From Schistosoma haematobium (taxonomy: Eukaryota > Platyhelminthes > Trematoda > Strigeidida > Schistosomatidae), in assembly GCF_000699445.3 (NCBI RefSeq), contig NC_067195.1, forward strand, positions 60,053,591 to 60,117,590: a stretch of DNA of 64,000 nt, in the 5' to 3' direction. This document shows positions 36,719-47,377 of this stretch, piece by piece. Made by a program: the position numbers and the translations under genes. The notes below the pieces were generated by a model, which was given only the letters and a program-made list of their open reading frames with translations, was not told the DNA's origin and made no database searches. The number at the start of each line of letters is the position of its first letter. Position 1 is the first letter of the stretch.

Positions 36719-36960
36719 TGCGGGATACTCATTGGATTCTGTTGAGACACATTGATTAGCCATTTTTTAGCCAATCGATGCTAAGATACCTCCCCATGAG
36801 GCCGTAAACCAGAAATGCTTGGTAGACCAAATATTTACCCTAAACCCTTGCACAAGAGCTAATATCCATTCGTCATGGAAGCTCCAACCCGAACTCCACT
36901 AAATAAAATGATTTACGTGAGAAGATTCGTTATAGATGTCGAAATTTGGTCACTTCAGTG
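36714..36960 (+). repeat. Candidate 3' LTR of the gypsy remnant
   Basis: It follows the purine tract and starts TGTTTGCGGGATACTC. It contains a short inverted segment (gattagccattttttagcc then aatcgatgc), and an AATAAA near 36902. The end is not defined. Confidence 0.4.
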
Positions 36961-37089
36961 GATAGACTAATTTATGGACGAAACGCCCAGACTTAAGATA
37001 GTGAGATAGGGACTAGCCCCTTGCATGCAGTACTTAAGTTTAGGACGCAAGGACACTGTACGCAAAGTCAAAAAGTTTTTGGCGTCGAC

Positions 37090-37660
37090 ATGAATAAAGG
37101 CCCTACGTATTGACGATAAAGTTTTAGAACCTTTGGCGGCTTATTACACGGCAATGTGCAGTAGTCTTTAGGTTTTGGCTAACGATGACTTCTAGGTCAT
37201 TGAGTGTCTGGACAACAGATAGCTCAGTGTTGTCATGTAGGCGTCTGTACCTTGATGACCGATATGCATCAAAACAGCTAGTTGTGCGGAACTCTGTCAA
37301 AAGCTATGCTGAAGTCAATATTAGCTACGCCTATAGGTAACTTTTGGTCTAAGAGAGCACTAGCTTTCACGAGCCACTAGTAAGTTAGTAAGACAGGAAT
37401 AACCTATTCTAAAGCCATGATGCTTTTCCAAAAAGATCCTATTCTCATCGAGATATTTAAACAGCTCCTCCCTAATAATCTTTTGTAAGATTTTACGCCC
37501 ACACTAGTTAGGCTAACGGGTAGAAAATTCTCAGATTTATGTTTCGTACGTTTTAAGACAGGACTGAGTACGGCATCCTTTCGAACTTTTGGTAAACAAC
37601 CCTCGAATAGCCTACCTCAATAAAAAACAATTGAGCAAATTTGGAATTTAATAAACGTAG
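37090..37660 (-). pseudogene. CR1/jockey-like RT fragment
   Basis: On the minus strand one reads LPKVRKDAVLSPVLK, then LPVSLTSVGVKSYKRLL (RT fingers, about 37500-37560). IGSFWKSIMALE (about 37400-37440) corresponds to the region before motif A, and motif A itself (ANIDFSIAFDRVPHN) lies at about 37282-37330. Stops and shifts occur throughout. Motifs B and C are not found, so the fragment is truncated at its 3' side. Confidence 0.7.
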
Positions 37661-38229
37661 TACAACCGAGTAACCTCACAACGTCAAGAAATTGGGTAAG
37701 AAACCAAAGCCGACGGTTTTTCAAAATTTTACTTTTTATTAAAGAGGAAGAATGTATTTTTAGATCAATAACATAATCGATAATTTGTTTGATTATATTT
37801 TACTTGAAAAAGCTTGGACCAGTATTGCCAGGCGAAACGTTGAATCTAGTCCAAATTCTTTCGCTGAGATTTTACAAATATATTTTTCCTCTTTAATTAC
37901 TCAAATTACCTCGACGCCCAAACGCTGTGAAACTATTCGTTCAAATTTAGACGAAAGTTTTTACTTTTACATTCTATTGTTGAGATTTCATGCCCTATTA
38001 AAATAGGACGTTAAATCAAGATGAACGAATCACTGTGATGCTTTATAAATGAAGCGAGAAGCTTATAACAAGTTGGAAAAAACAGTCTATGCAAGAAGGA
38101 ACATCGAGAAGCAATTCGATGTAAACACCTCAAAAAAAGAAGTACCGTAACAGTCAAAAACTCCAACCCTTGCAATTTATTTTCAATATCCATAGAATAT
38201 GGATACCGAACGATATAATCTTCCCTCTA

Positions 38230-39400
38230 TGTCTTAAAAAATTGTAAAGCCTCTAATGTTCGACCGCATACATGTCTATCTATTATCCTTAAACTTCTTT
38301 TCAACTCAGTAGCACGGTTTCAGAAAAGTCACTCATGTATAACCAACCTGCTGACGGCGGTGGACAGAAAGACAACCATCCTTCATCGCAAGGGGAAGGT
38401 TGACGTCATTTATCTTGACTTCTCAAAAGCTTTTAATAGGGTCATTTACATCCATCTTATCAATAATCTCAAACTATTAAGTGTCAAATAACCTTAATTT
38501 GATTGGCTCACCTTATATCTACAAAATCGACATTTTAAGGTCAGCGTTAACTTCAAATTCTCTCAATCGATGGAGTGTTACAGTGGGATCTCACGAGGTT
38601 CACTACTAGGGCCTCTTCCTTTCTTCATTTATATGAACGATCTTCAACAGCAGGTGACGTCAGATTTATTACTTTCGCTGGTGACGTGCAACTCTAGAGA
38701 GACGTACACATCCAAGAGGATAAACTGGCACTTCAGGGCGATCTGAATGGACTTAAAAGTTGGGCAGATGACAACAAGCCTAACTTTAACACTCCAAGGT
38801 TTAAACGAGTCCATCTGTGACATGCTGAGGACTACAGCTACAACTAAAGTAACTCCCTTCTAGAGGTGTCTTAAGTTGAAAAAGATCTAAGAGTGTTGGT
38901 ACCCTATGATTTAAAGTCTTACGGTAACTTCGACGAGAGTGTCTTTCGAGCTTACCTTGAACTGATAACTTTGAAACACATTTTCGGACAGTTCGACAGG
39001 AGAACTTTCCACACAATCTTCAACGGTTTTATTCTTCATGATTTAGAGTACGGAAACATAGTATTTCCTCCCTCGCTCCAAAAGGATAAGCACACTCCCA
39101 ATCGTATCCAACGGCGAGCCAAGTATTCAGTTCGGAGACTCAGATTCAAGCCTTTTGAACAGCGCCTTCAATCACTGGACCTTACCTAGTAGAGCATACG
39201 TGACTCACTTCTGGACACCCTTAAAACACCTACTCACGCTCCGTCTCAACTCAAACCTAAGGGGTAGCACCCAGAAATTGGAGACAACACAATAGCATGG
39301 ACTGTAGACACAACTCCTACTCCTAAGCAGTAGTCAAATGCCGTAATTCGCTGCCGACTGAGCTAGTCCAAACGACTTCCAAGGAGTACTTTAAGAAAAC
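38230..39400 (+). pseudogene. CR1/jockey-like non-LTR element, RT to C-terminus, split by an LTR element
   Basis: Plus-strand RT remnant. Motif A (YLDFSKAFNR) is at about 38411-38440, motif B as GISRGSLLGPL (expected GVPQGS) at about 38588-38620, and motif C altered to FAGD at 38673-38684. The post-RT C-terminal region follows, with IFGQFDRRTFHTIFNGF and LEYGNIVFPPSLQKD (38893-39189). The last coding bases before the LTR element (about 39380-39400) read FKEYFKK. The same reading frame resumes after the LTR element at 43517, giving TLDVFLRTKDSKLL and a stop at about 43557. The element was therefore cut near its C-terminus by the insertion at 39401-43511. Its RT is dead. Confidence 0.8.
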
Positions 39401-39551
39401 TGTGGTGTTTCAATGAACCAATGATACCTTTGTACTGGTTGAATGTTTGATTTCGAATTCTAAATACAGTACATTCGTTGTGCCTGTGTCTTCTTAATTC
39501 AATTGCGTTAATCCTGGAATTCCTAATTCATACGACAATTAGAATACTATA
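39401..39551 (+). repeat. 5' LTR
   Basis: 151 bases starting TGTGGTGTTT and ending AGAATACTATA. It matches the 3' LTR except at positions 11 (C here, G there) and 17 (A here, G there). Confidence 0.92.
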
Positions 39552-39562
39552 TTGGCGTCGTG

Positions 39563-42500
39563 ATGGAACCTGAAATGGAAAAGTTGGATATTCATTCAAC
39601 TCCTGAAGCTATTGAGGATTATTTGGAAAGGTTCGAAATTTGGAGCATGACCAAGAAAGATGTTAAAGGTGAGAAAATTGTGGCACATTTTCTGACACTC
39701 ATTGGGAGAGAAGCGTACAGCTTATTAAAAACTTTGGCATATCCAGAAAAACCTATCTCACTCCCTTATGCAACTCTTAAAGAGCTATTATTAAGTCATG
39801 TAAAATGCACCAGTTTTGAATGCCGTGAAAGGGCGAAGTTTCATAAGATGGTTCGTCAAAATGACCAAAAGGCTCGGGAATTCATCCTTGAATTACAGAA
39901 ACAAGCTGCCAAGTGTAATTTCGGTGATCAACTTCATGTGCAACTGAGAGATCGATTAATTGCAGGAATTAACATACCGAGTTTGGAAAGAGAGCTGTTA
40001 AGAATGCCAAACTGTTCCTTTCAAGATACTAGAACTGCATGTACTAACTACGAAGCAGTCAATGAACTTGATATCCAGTCGATGAAGATCTCTAATACTT
40101 TGCTTAGTCGTCGTGATGAACTACAATCTCAGGGTCAATCAAATTTGCGTTCATTTAACAGTGATTCCTATTCTCGTGTAAATATGAAAGATGTTTCAAC
40201 GAGGAATTACAAAGCAAATCACAAAGGTGAGATGAAGTTTGGTAAATGTTTATCATGTGGAAAGTTTCATGCTCGCAATTCATGTGTATTTCGTAATGCT
40301 AAATGTTTTAAATGTGGTAAGGTAGGACACATTCAGTCAGTATGCAAAGCTACTGTCCATTTTGCTTCGAGCTGTACTAAATCTTGTAATTTAAATTTCA
40401 ATAATTCGGATGTTTCTAGTGATCATTTGTCTTTGTTCACTATTTCGAAAGGTAATGCTCATATTCAGAAGCGATTATATACATCGCTTGGTTCATTTCA
40501 TGACTTTATTCTGGACACAGGCAGTATAGAGTCCATTATTTCATTCAAGAACTTGAAAGCTTTAGATCCTAACGTTGTTGTACGACCCACTGAAGTATCA
40601 ATACTGGGGATTACTGGACACAGACTGCCCATACGAGGATGTTGTGAATTGCTAATCAGAGATGATAATTCTTCATACATACCTTGTGAATTTTTAGTTA
40701 GCGAAACAGGACTGTCAATATTGGGTTTAAAGAATTTGAAAAGGCTTAAGGTGGAGTTGTCCTTCTTAGTTTCTAAGGAAAATTCTGATACTTTACTTAA
40801 AGATTTGATAGCTATGTGTGCTAAGTGCAGTGGAGGTATGAAAATTAAGCCTATAAAACTTCAAGTACAGGGTGATCCCGTCTTTCTTAAAAGACGAATA
40901 ATTCCTTATGGTCTTCGAGAAGCAGTACATAAGACATTAAACGATTTGTGTGTGAAAGGCATAATTGAACCAATCCAGTCTTCAGCATGGGGTACTCCTA
41001 TCGTTACGCCACTGAAGTCGGACGGCAAGACCCCTAGAATTTGCGGTGACTATAGATTAACTCTGAACTCCCGTTTGTTGAAGCAAACGTGCACGACGGT
41101 AGAAGCTGAAGATATTCTAAATCGACTTCATGGTTCTAAAGTGTTCTCGAAAGTTGACCTAAAAGATGCTTATCTTCAAATTCCTTTAGATGAATCTTCA
41201 TCTATTTTGACGACAATTAACACTCTTTTTGGTCTGTTCAAATACAATTTCCTTCCATTTAGTCTAAGTTGTTCTCCAGACATATTTCAGGAAGTTATGA
41301 ATAAAGTAGTTAGTGATCTTGAAGGTGCTGAAGTTTATCAAGATGATCTCATTGTTCATGGCTCTAATAAGGCAGTTCATGACCAGAGACTTATTGCTTT
41401 ATTGCGTCGTTTAATTGAGAAGAATATAACAGTGAATCCAAATAAGTGTTCATTTTGTGTATCTAGTCTTGAATGCCTTGGATACCTAGTTGATGGTAAT
41501 GGTTTTAGACCAGATATGAAATGACTAGCTCCACTGACTAATGCACCGTCTCCGAAAAATCTTACAGAATTACGTTCACTAGTGGGTGCTCTTCAATACT
41601 ATTCCCGTTTTATTCCTAATTTTTCTTGTCGTGCAAATTGTTTATTTAATATTTTAACATCCAATTCATTCAAATTGAGTGAGGAACAAGAGTCATGCTT
41701 ACGAAGTCTGCTGAAGTTTCTTCAAAGTGATGCTGTTCTTCGAACGTTCTCCCCTAATGTACATTCTGTGCTTATTACTGATGCATCACCTGTGGGAATT
41801 GGTTCAGTTTTGGAACAGGAAGGTAGACCAGTTATTTGTGTTTCACGCAAACTTACTGTTACTGAACAAGGTTATTCACAGACTCAGCGAGAAGCATTAG
41901 CTGTGTTTTGGGCTGTTAAAAGACTTCATAAATATTTATTCGCAAAGAAATTCACTATTGTTACTGATCATGAAGCTTTAAAGTTTATTTATCATCCCGA
42001 AAAATCCTTAGCACGTTCCTCAGCAGCTATGGTTCAGCGATGGAGTATTGCTTTGAGTGCATATGACTATACGGTTCAGCACAGAAGTGCCAAACAGATT
42101 CAACATGTCGATTACATTTCTCGACAGTCATTACAAGATAAACCTATTAATACTTAGGATTGTTTGTTAGTGCAACCTTTACCAGTGAGACGTTCAGATC
42201 TCATTAGAGAAACTCGTAGATATTTTGGATGTATACTCAGTGCTATAAGGAAAGGTTGGAATGCTAATTTGAAACGGAGATTTCCTGTCTATTTTTCAAA
42301 GCGGGATGAGTTATCTACTACTCCTGATGGTATTCTGTGTTTAAATGATCGTGTTGTCATTCCTCCTTCATTGCGTAAATCTGTTCTTGAAGATCTTCAT
42401 AGTGGTCATTTAGGTGTTGAGAAAATGAAGTCCTTGGCAAGGCTCACATGCTGGTGGCCAGAGATAAGTGCAGATATATGTCGTACGGCAAACAATTGTG

Positions 42501-43372
42501 AGAAATGTCATCAGTTGAAAAATCATCCTTCGAAGTGGGTGCCATCGCCAGTATCGTCTGAGGCCTGGCAGAGGATTCATGCTGACTATTGTGGACCATT
42601 TCTTGGTAAATACTACGCACTAGTAGTCATTGATTCTTTTTCAAAGTGGCCTGAAGTTTTTTTCACAACTTCACCAAATTCTGATTTCACAATACAAGTA
42701 TTAAGAAAGGTGTTTAGTCGAGAAGGTGTTCCCTTGGTGTTGGTGACTGATAATGGCTCACATTTTGCTGCAGATGCAGTCACTACCTGGTTGAACGGTA
42801 TAGGGTGCAAACATCTATTTACTGCTCCCAGACATCCGTGTTCTAATGGGCAGGCAGAGAATTTTGTTAGGACATTAAAGACTGCTATTGATTCTATAGC
42901 CCCCTCAACATTTAATGAGCTGGAGAGGGGAGTAGATACCTTTCTATTGCAATATAGAAATGCCAAACATTCGGTGACGAAGGAGACTCCAGCGAAGCTA
43001 TTGAAAGGAAGAATTCTTCGGTCGAATATGAGATGTCTGGAGTCTGCAGAAGTTACATACTATCGAGGAAATGATCTTCGACCATCTACGGGTATTGTTC
43101 TGAAGAATGTCGGAAAATCGATGGTGCGAATTCTAGACATCGATGACTTAAGTACACACAGTCGACATGTAGATCAAATACAATTTCAGGAACCAGGTGA
43201 GTCAGTTCCAATTTCGATTGTTAATTCTAATGCTAATGAGCATATTCTAGATAATACAGAATCCTTATCCAATACAATGTCAGACAGACTCAGGATGAAT
43301 TTGAGAAGAAGACGTACGATTGATTACAAACACCTAGACTCCAATTTAAGCTGTGGCGGATGTGGTGTTTGA
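39563..43372 (+). pseudogene. gag-pol polyprotein with two in-frame nonsense codons
   Basis: One frame from ATG 39563 (12 bases after the LTR) to TGA 43372, about 1,270 codons, interrupted only by TGA at 41522-41524 and TAG at 42155-42157. Domains: gag with two zinc knuckles (CLSCGKFHARNSC near residue 229, and a canonical CX2CX4HX4C near residue 249). The aspartic protease is marked by DTGS (Asp at residue 318). RT has KVDLKDAYLQIPL and the active-site box YQDD at residues 592-595. RNase H has TDASPVGIG, QREALAVFW and TDHEAL. Integrase has an HHCC zinc domain and the D, D35E triad in HADYCG, VTDNG and GQAEN. All catalytic residues are present. The two stops fall between RT and RNase H and between RNase H and integrase. 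Confidence 0.92.
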
Positions 43373-43511
43373 ATGAGCCAATGATACCTTTGTACTGGTT
43401 GAATGTTTGATTTCGAATTCTAAATACAGTACATTCGTTGTGCCTGTGTCTTCTTAATTCAATTGCGTTAATCCTGGAATTCCTAATTCATACGACAATT
43501 AGAATACTATA
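43361..43511 (+). repeat. 3' LTR
   Basis: 151 bases, the partner of 39401-39551. The gag-pol stop codon (TGA, 43370-43372) lies inside it, because position 11 is G; in the 5' LTR that triplet would be TCA. Confidence 0.92.
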
Positions 43512-43516
43512 AAAAC

Positions 43517-43690
43517 ACTTGATGTATTCTTAAGGACTAAGGACAGTAAATTACTATGATTTACCAACTTTTTTCTTTCTCTTTTATCGTCAATATTACT
43601 GGGTTCCCACCTGGATGTATTAGTGATCCACTGCCACTAGATACTGAGGCCCGTTTAGAGAAAGCTTCTATTCGGGCCAGAACCACATGA
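43517..43690 (+). pseudogene. 3' end of the CR1/jockey-like element, displaced by the LTR insertion
   Basis: The reading frame broken at 39400 continues here for about 14 codons to a TGA, then a 3' UTR-like stretch to roughly 43690. See the entry at 38230-39400. Confidence 0.7.
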
Positions 43691-44633
43691 ATCATTCAAA
43701 ATTTCTTTGGAGGTCTGGCATGTGTTTTCCAATGAGTTTTATTAGGCTGATTACATATCCGATACTAATGTGACAATTTTGTGCCTTAATACCTGAAGCA
43801 GTTCCCTATTTTTGGTAACGTTTATTCTTAGCGGTCTGAAAGCTCAACAGTTTTTGTCACAGTGATGTAATCCGGTTGTTAGAGGTCACTGAGATTGTAT
43901 CCAGAGAATGAATCAATTCTGACGAACATATATCGAACCACAGTGTTGAGGTTTATCTGATCCTATTGAGTCACGGCAACAAAAAGGTATAATGAGATAG
44001 AGCAGAGGACAGGAATAAAACTATTTACATATCTTGAAACTAGAATGACAATAAATAATCATATGTTTTAAGTAAATTTATGTGATATGCTGGGAGAACA
44101 GTTTGTTGGGTAAACAAAGTGAACATCGTAGAGTATAATATTTGACAACCAGAACTCCAGGAATTTCTAATAAGAGTGACTGAACTTTCTAAAACTTATT
44201 TGAAAAAGCGTAAAGTAAGATTACAAAAAACCGAACAGTATTCCTACGATGTCCACCATTGTAAATTTTCCACATTTTGTAGTTTCATGGAATATTGTGA
44301 GCTGGGGTATCGCTTTTGTACAAATGTTTGAGTGAAATTACATGAAAACAGCTTTTCCAAAATCTTAACTATTCTATTAAAAAAACTTTTAGGACACAAC
44401 ATGGAAGCAATTGTACAGAAATGCTATGCTCAAATAATCTAGGGAAACCTCTCGGACATACCGTTGACGTTGGAAGTATAAGCCAAATGTAAAACAAGGT
44501 GATGGGTATTACGAAATACACAAGATCGACTAGTACTAGAAACTTAACACTTTTAGCATGTTCATCAGGCCGGATGCCGTAAAGAAAACTTCATTTAGTA
44601 TTTTTCTAGCAACTGACTCATACCAAACCATAA
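43691..44633. other. Spacer
   Basis: No gene or repeat recognised. Confidence 0.4.
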
Positions 44634-45145
44634 TTACCTTAAAGCATCCACTAGTAACCTCATAGATACATTTGACAAAGCAATCAGCGTACCAATAAAA
44701 CCTCTAACGAGTCCGTGAAGTGTTCCCGAAAGCTGTAAGACGTAAAAGCAATGCGTACTACTTTGGACACTAGAAACACAGCCATATGGTACACCATGCA
44801 CATTTTCCATTCTCAACAGAAAACTCAGAATTCAATTTTTTATTGACTGGTTAGCCGTTAAAACTATTTTATATCTGACCTTTCCTGAACCAAAGATCTC
44901 CAAGGTTTCACTGATGCGCAGCAAAATGAGGCGTTGCCAATTGAAATATCTTCCAGTTTAACGATCTCAGAACCAAGTAAATCAGAAATCGATGGTGGTC
45001 GGGTGAGAGGACATTCTTTGACAATGATCGGCATGTTGAAGTGTATGAAAGCTGATAAAATGTTATAAGAATCGGGAAAGTTGGCGTACTGAACAGTGGT
45101 CTGGTGTAGACGTTGGACCAAGCGTTTACTGTTTGAGGTGTTCAC
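44634..45145 (-). pseudogene. Possible host exons or old coding remnant, unidentified
   Basis: Two minus-strand ORFs are adjacent. The first (45145-44864) reads TSNSKRLVQRLHQTTVQYAN, then FNMPIIVKECPLTRPPSI and FCCASVKPWRSLV. The second (44816-44634) reads NVHGVPYGCVSSVQSS. Amino-acid composition looks more protein-like than the surrounding AT-rich ORFs, but I found no convincing splice pair joining them and no family motif. They could be exons of an unrecognised gene, a decayed gene, or chance. Confidence 0.25.
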
Positions 45146-45239
45146 AGTTAAACTCTTTCTTGTAACGGGTGAGAGTGCAGATTATTATGGGCGAAGCGTA
45201 TATTATCGATCGATTACAGTGACACGGAAAACATGTAAG

Positions 45240-45410
45240 GACGACCTAGAGTCCCAATTGGCCCTGCTTCGCTGTCTATCCCAGCCAGTTGAGTCCAGAA
45301 CACAATTCTCATCCTCTGAGTTATGAATCACTATATTTCAGACATACTGTTTATATACCAACCAAACAAACCACATCATACCATAAAATAGAAAAACGAC
45401 ATATGTACGA
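45240..45410 (+). repeat. Dispersed repeat, copy 2 (LTR-like)
   Basis: Matches 29160-29345 in order, spacing and orientation (see that entry). Confidence 0.5.
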
Positions 45411-45759
45411 TATTTAACGAGTGAAACAAATATTGACCAATAGGGAGTGCACATTTAAAGTCCAAGGCCACCGTCAGACTTAACATGATAATTATTGGTA
45501 TGTTTTTCTCCACATCCTAACACTCTTGAGGTCAGCATCAACGTCAAAGAGTTGTGAAATTATTCTCCCTCTTTCAAGTGGTAAGAACGTAGGTAATTTA
45601 ATTAAAGATATTCGGTGGTAGTTCACTGTGGTGGTTGGTATTCAATATAATCCTCAAACTTCGTATATAGTTCGTTCTGATAACCGTCATTGGATGACGT
45701 CCCAAAGGTGTAATAATAAAGGCGAATACGAAGTTTTGATTATATATATTATTGCGCCA

Positions 45760-47230
45760 CGCACAGATAACCAAAAATAACAGGTACGCTAAGCAGGCAC
45801 GAAAGAGTAGTGCCGAAAAGCAAGCAAGAGAGTGGGCGAGAGAGCGAGTCGAATGAACGAGTCAATGAACAGAGTTAATATGTACATATATGTACCTAGG
45901 GAAATGAATGATTCATCGAATCAATTAAGCGAATAACTCTGAGGGTAGCAGAATGAATATATGTTTAGGCAGTAAGTAATGCTCAAGCATATATATTCAC
46001 ACAAGTTAAACAATAAAGGTGCAATGTTAAAGATAAGTTGTTATTGTACGAATGACTCTATTCGTTAAATAAGTTAATAAAAGGGCTTAACCGAATTAAT
46101 TGTGAACAAATGCGATTGCACATGAGCTGCCATATAACCATCTTTATTCCTAAGTTAGCATTAAATCTTGATCGTTGACGGCACTGGATGTATAAGTCCT
46201 AAAACCAATACAGATAAAAGCCGTTCCACGTTACGTTCAACACTGTGTGTACGGACGAGACGAGGTTACAAGTTTACCTCACTTTCTACTCGTTACGTAT
46301 AGAATTATGAAGAGAGATCGCTAAACGGAATCTCCTGCAAAGCGTAGAATCATCAAGAGATCAAGTCATAGAGTGGTGTACGCTATTTGCGTCGAGAGAT
46401 ATAAGTAGTGAGTAGCAACAACCAGAAGAGGAGTTCATTACAGCAGAAGGCTATGAAGGTCGACTTGAAGAATACAGAAATGGAAATAAGAAAGAGTCGT
46501 GATATAGAAGAATCATGCAGAATTTGGGGAACAAACGACGAAATTTTGCAGATGGAGTATGTAATGTATAGTCCTCGCATTTAGCTAGAAGATTCTGCAC
46601 TTTTGTATTAAAATATAATTGCCGTCTCTGCCTGAGTGTTTGTTAATTACAGGCGAACAGCTCATTTCAAGTGTCAAATATTTCACGGAGACTGTCACAG
46701 AATGATAATGAATAACATAGAATGGAGTAAGTCACAACAACAGCCAAATAAAGATCCGGGAGAAGGTCAAGGTGATCCAGAAAATCCGGGAAGTTATGTT
46801 AGTAACGCCGAAAATTTGTTGCTAAATAACCAAGTGCAGTAAGCCATGCACTCAGGTTATAGAAATTCCCAGGTTGTTGCAAACACCGAACTGTAGGTAG
46901 GAATGACAAAAGTTAACCGTTAATTTTGACATGCACTTTCTAGGTTATATAAGTGTGGCTCTAAGTGTCATTTCTAACGACTAGATGAAACAAGAGCAAC
47001 AAATTTCCTTGATAATGCATCAAGTTGCTGATGAAATAAAAATCGCAACATCCATTAAAGAAACTAAATGGCGCGTTTGGAGCATAGAGGACAATTTTCT
47101 TGGTTTTTCAATGGAGAGGACTTAGATCCAACATTACTTGGATGGAAATTATTATCTCTATTTGAAATGAAAAGTATCATGGTCTCGAATATTGTCTCAT
47201 TTTGCATTCAGTTATATAAATTGTTTCATA
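45760..47230 (+). other. Possible degraded LTR-retroelement leader and gag start, or host exon
   Basis: Less AT-rich than its surroundings. A 68-residue ORF (46636-46842) includes a hydrophilic segment QQQPNKDPGEGQGDPENPGS. A further stretch near 46985-47100 reads MKQEQQISLIMHQVADEIKI, which is gag-like in style. Splice-like signals flank the first (TTACAG at 46647-46652, GTAAGC at 46840), so an exon is also possible. Neither reading is proven. Confidence 0.25.
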
Positions 47231-47377
47231 CTGGTGGTTTCTGTTGATAATGTCACAACTTAATCGCGGTTATAACACTTTCCATCTTCAGTATTTGACT
47301 GTGCTACAACTATACGTTTTGGCGGGAACTCTCAGGGTCACACTTGGTTCGCTTTCAAGCAGTCTCATTTTTGAAAT

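Larger units (their letters stand above)
39401..43511 (+). mobile_element. Ty3/gypsy LTR retrotransposon, nearly intact
   Basis: A complete element bounded by two 151-base LTRs (39401-39551 and 43361-43511) that differ at two positions. The host word AAAAC flanks both sides (39396-39400 and 43512-43516), a 5-base target duplication. A TGGCG-starting tRNA-primer-like site directly follows the 5' LTR (39553 on). One long gag-pol frame fills the interior. The order gag, protease, RT, RNase H, integrase places it in the Ty3/gypsy group. The LTRs are unusually short and do not end in the canonical CA (they end CTATA). No strong polypurine tract is visible before the 3' LTR. Low LTR divergence implies a recent insertion. 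Confidence 0.92.
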
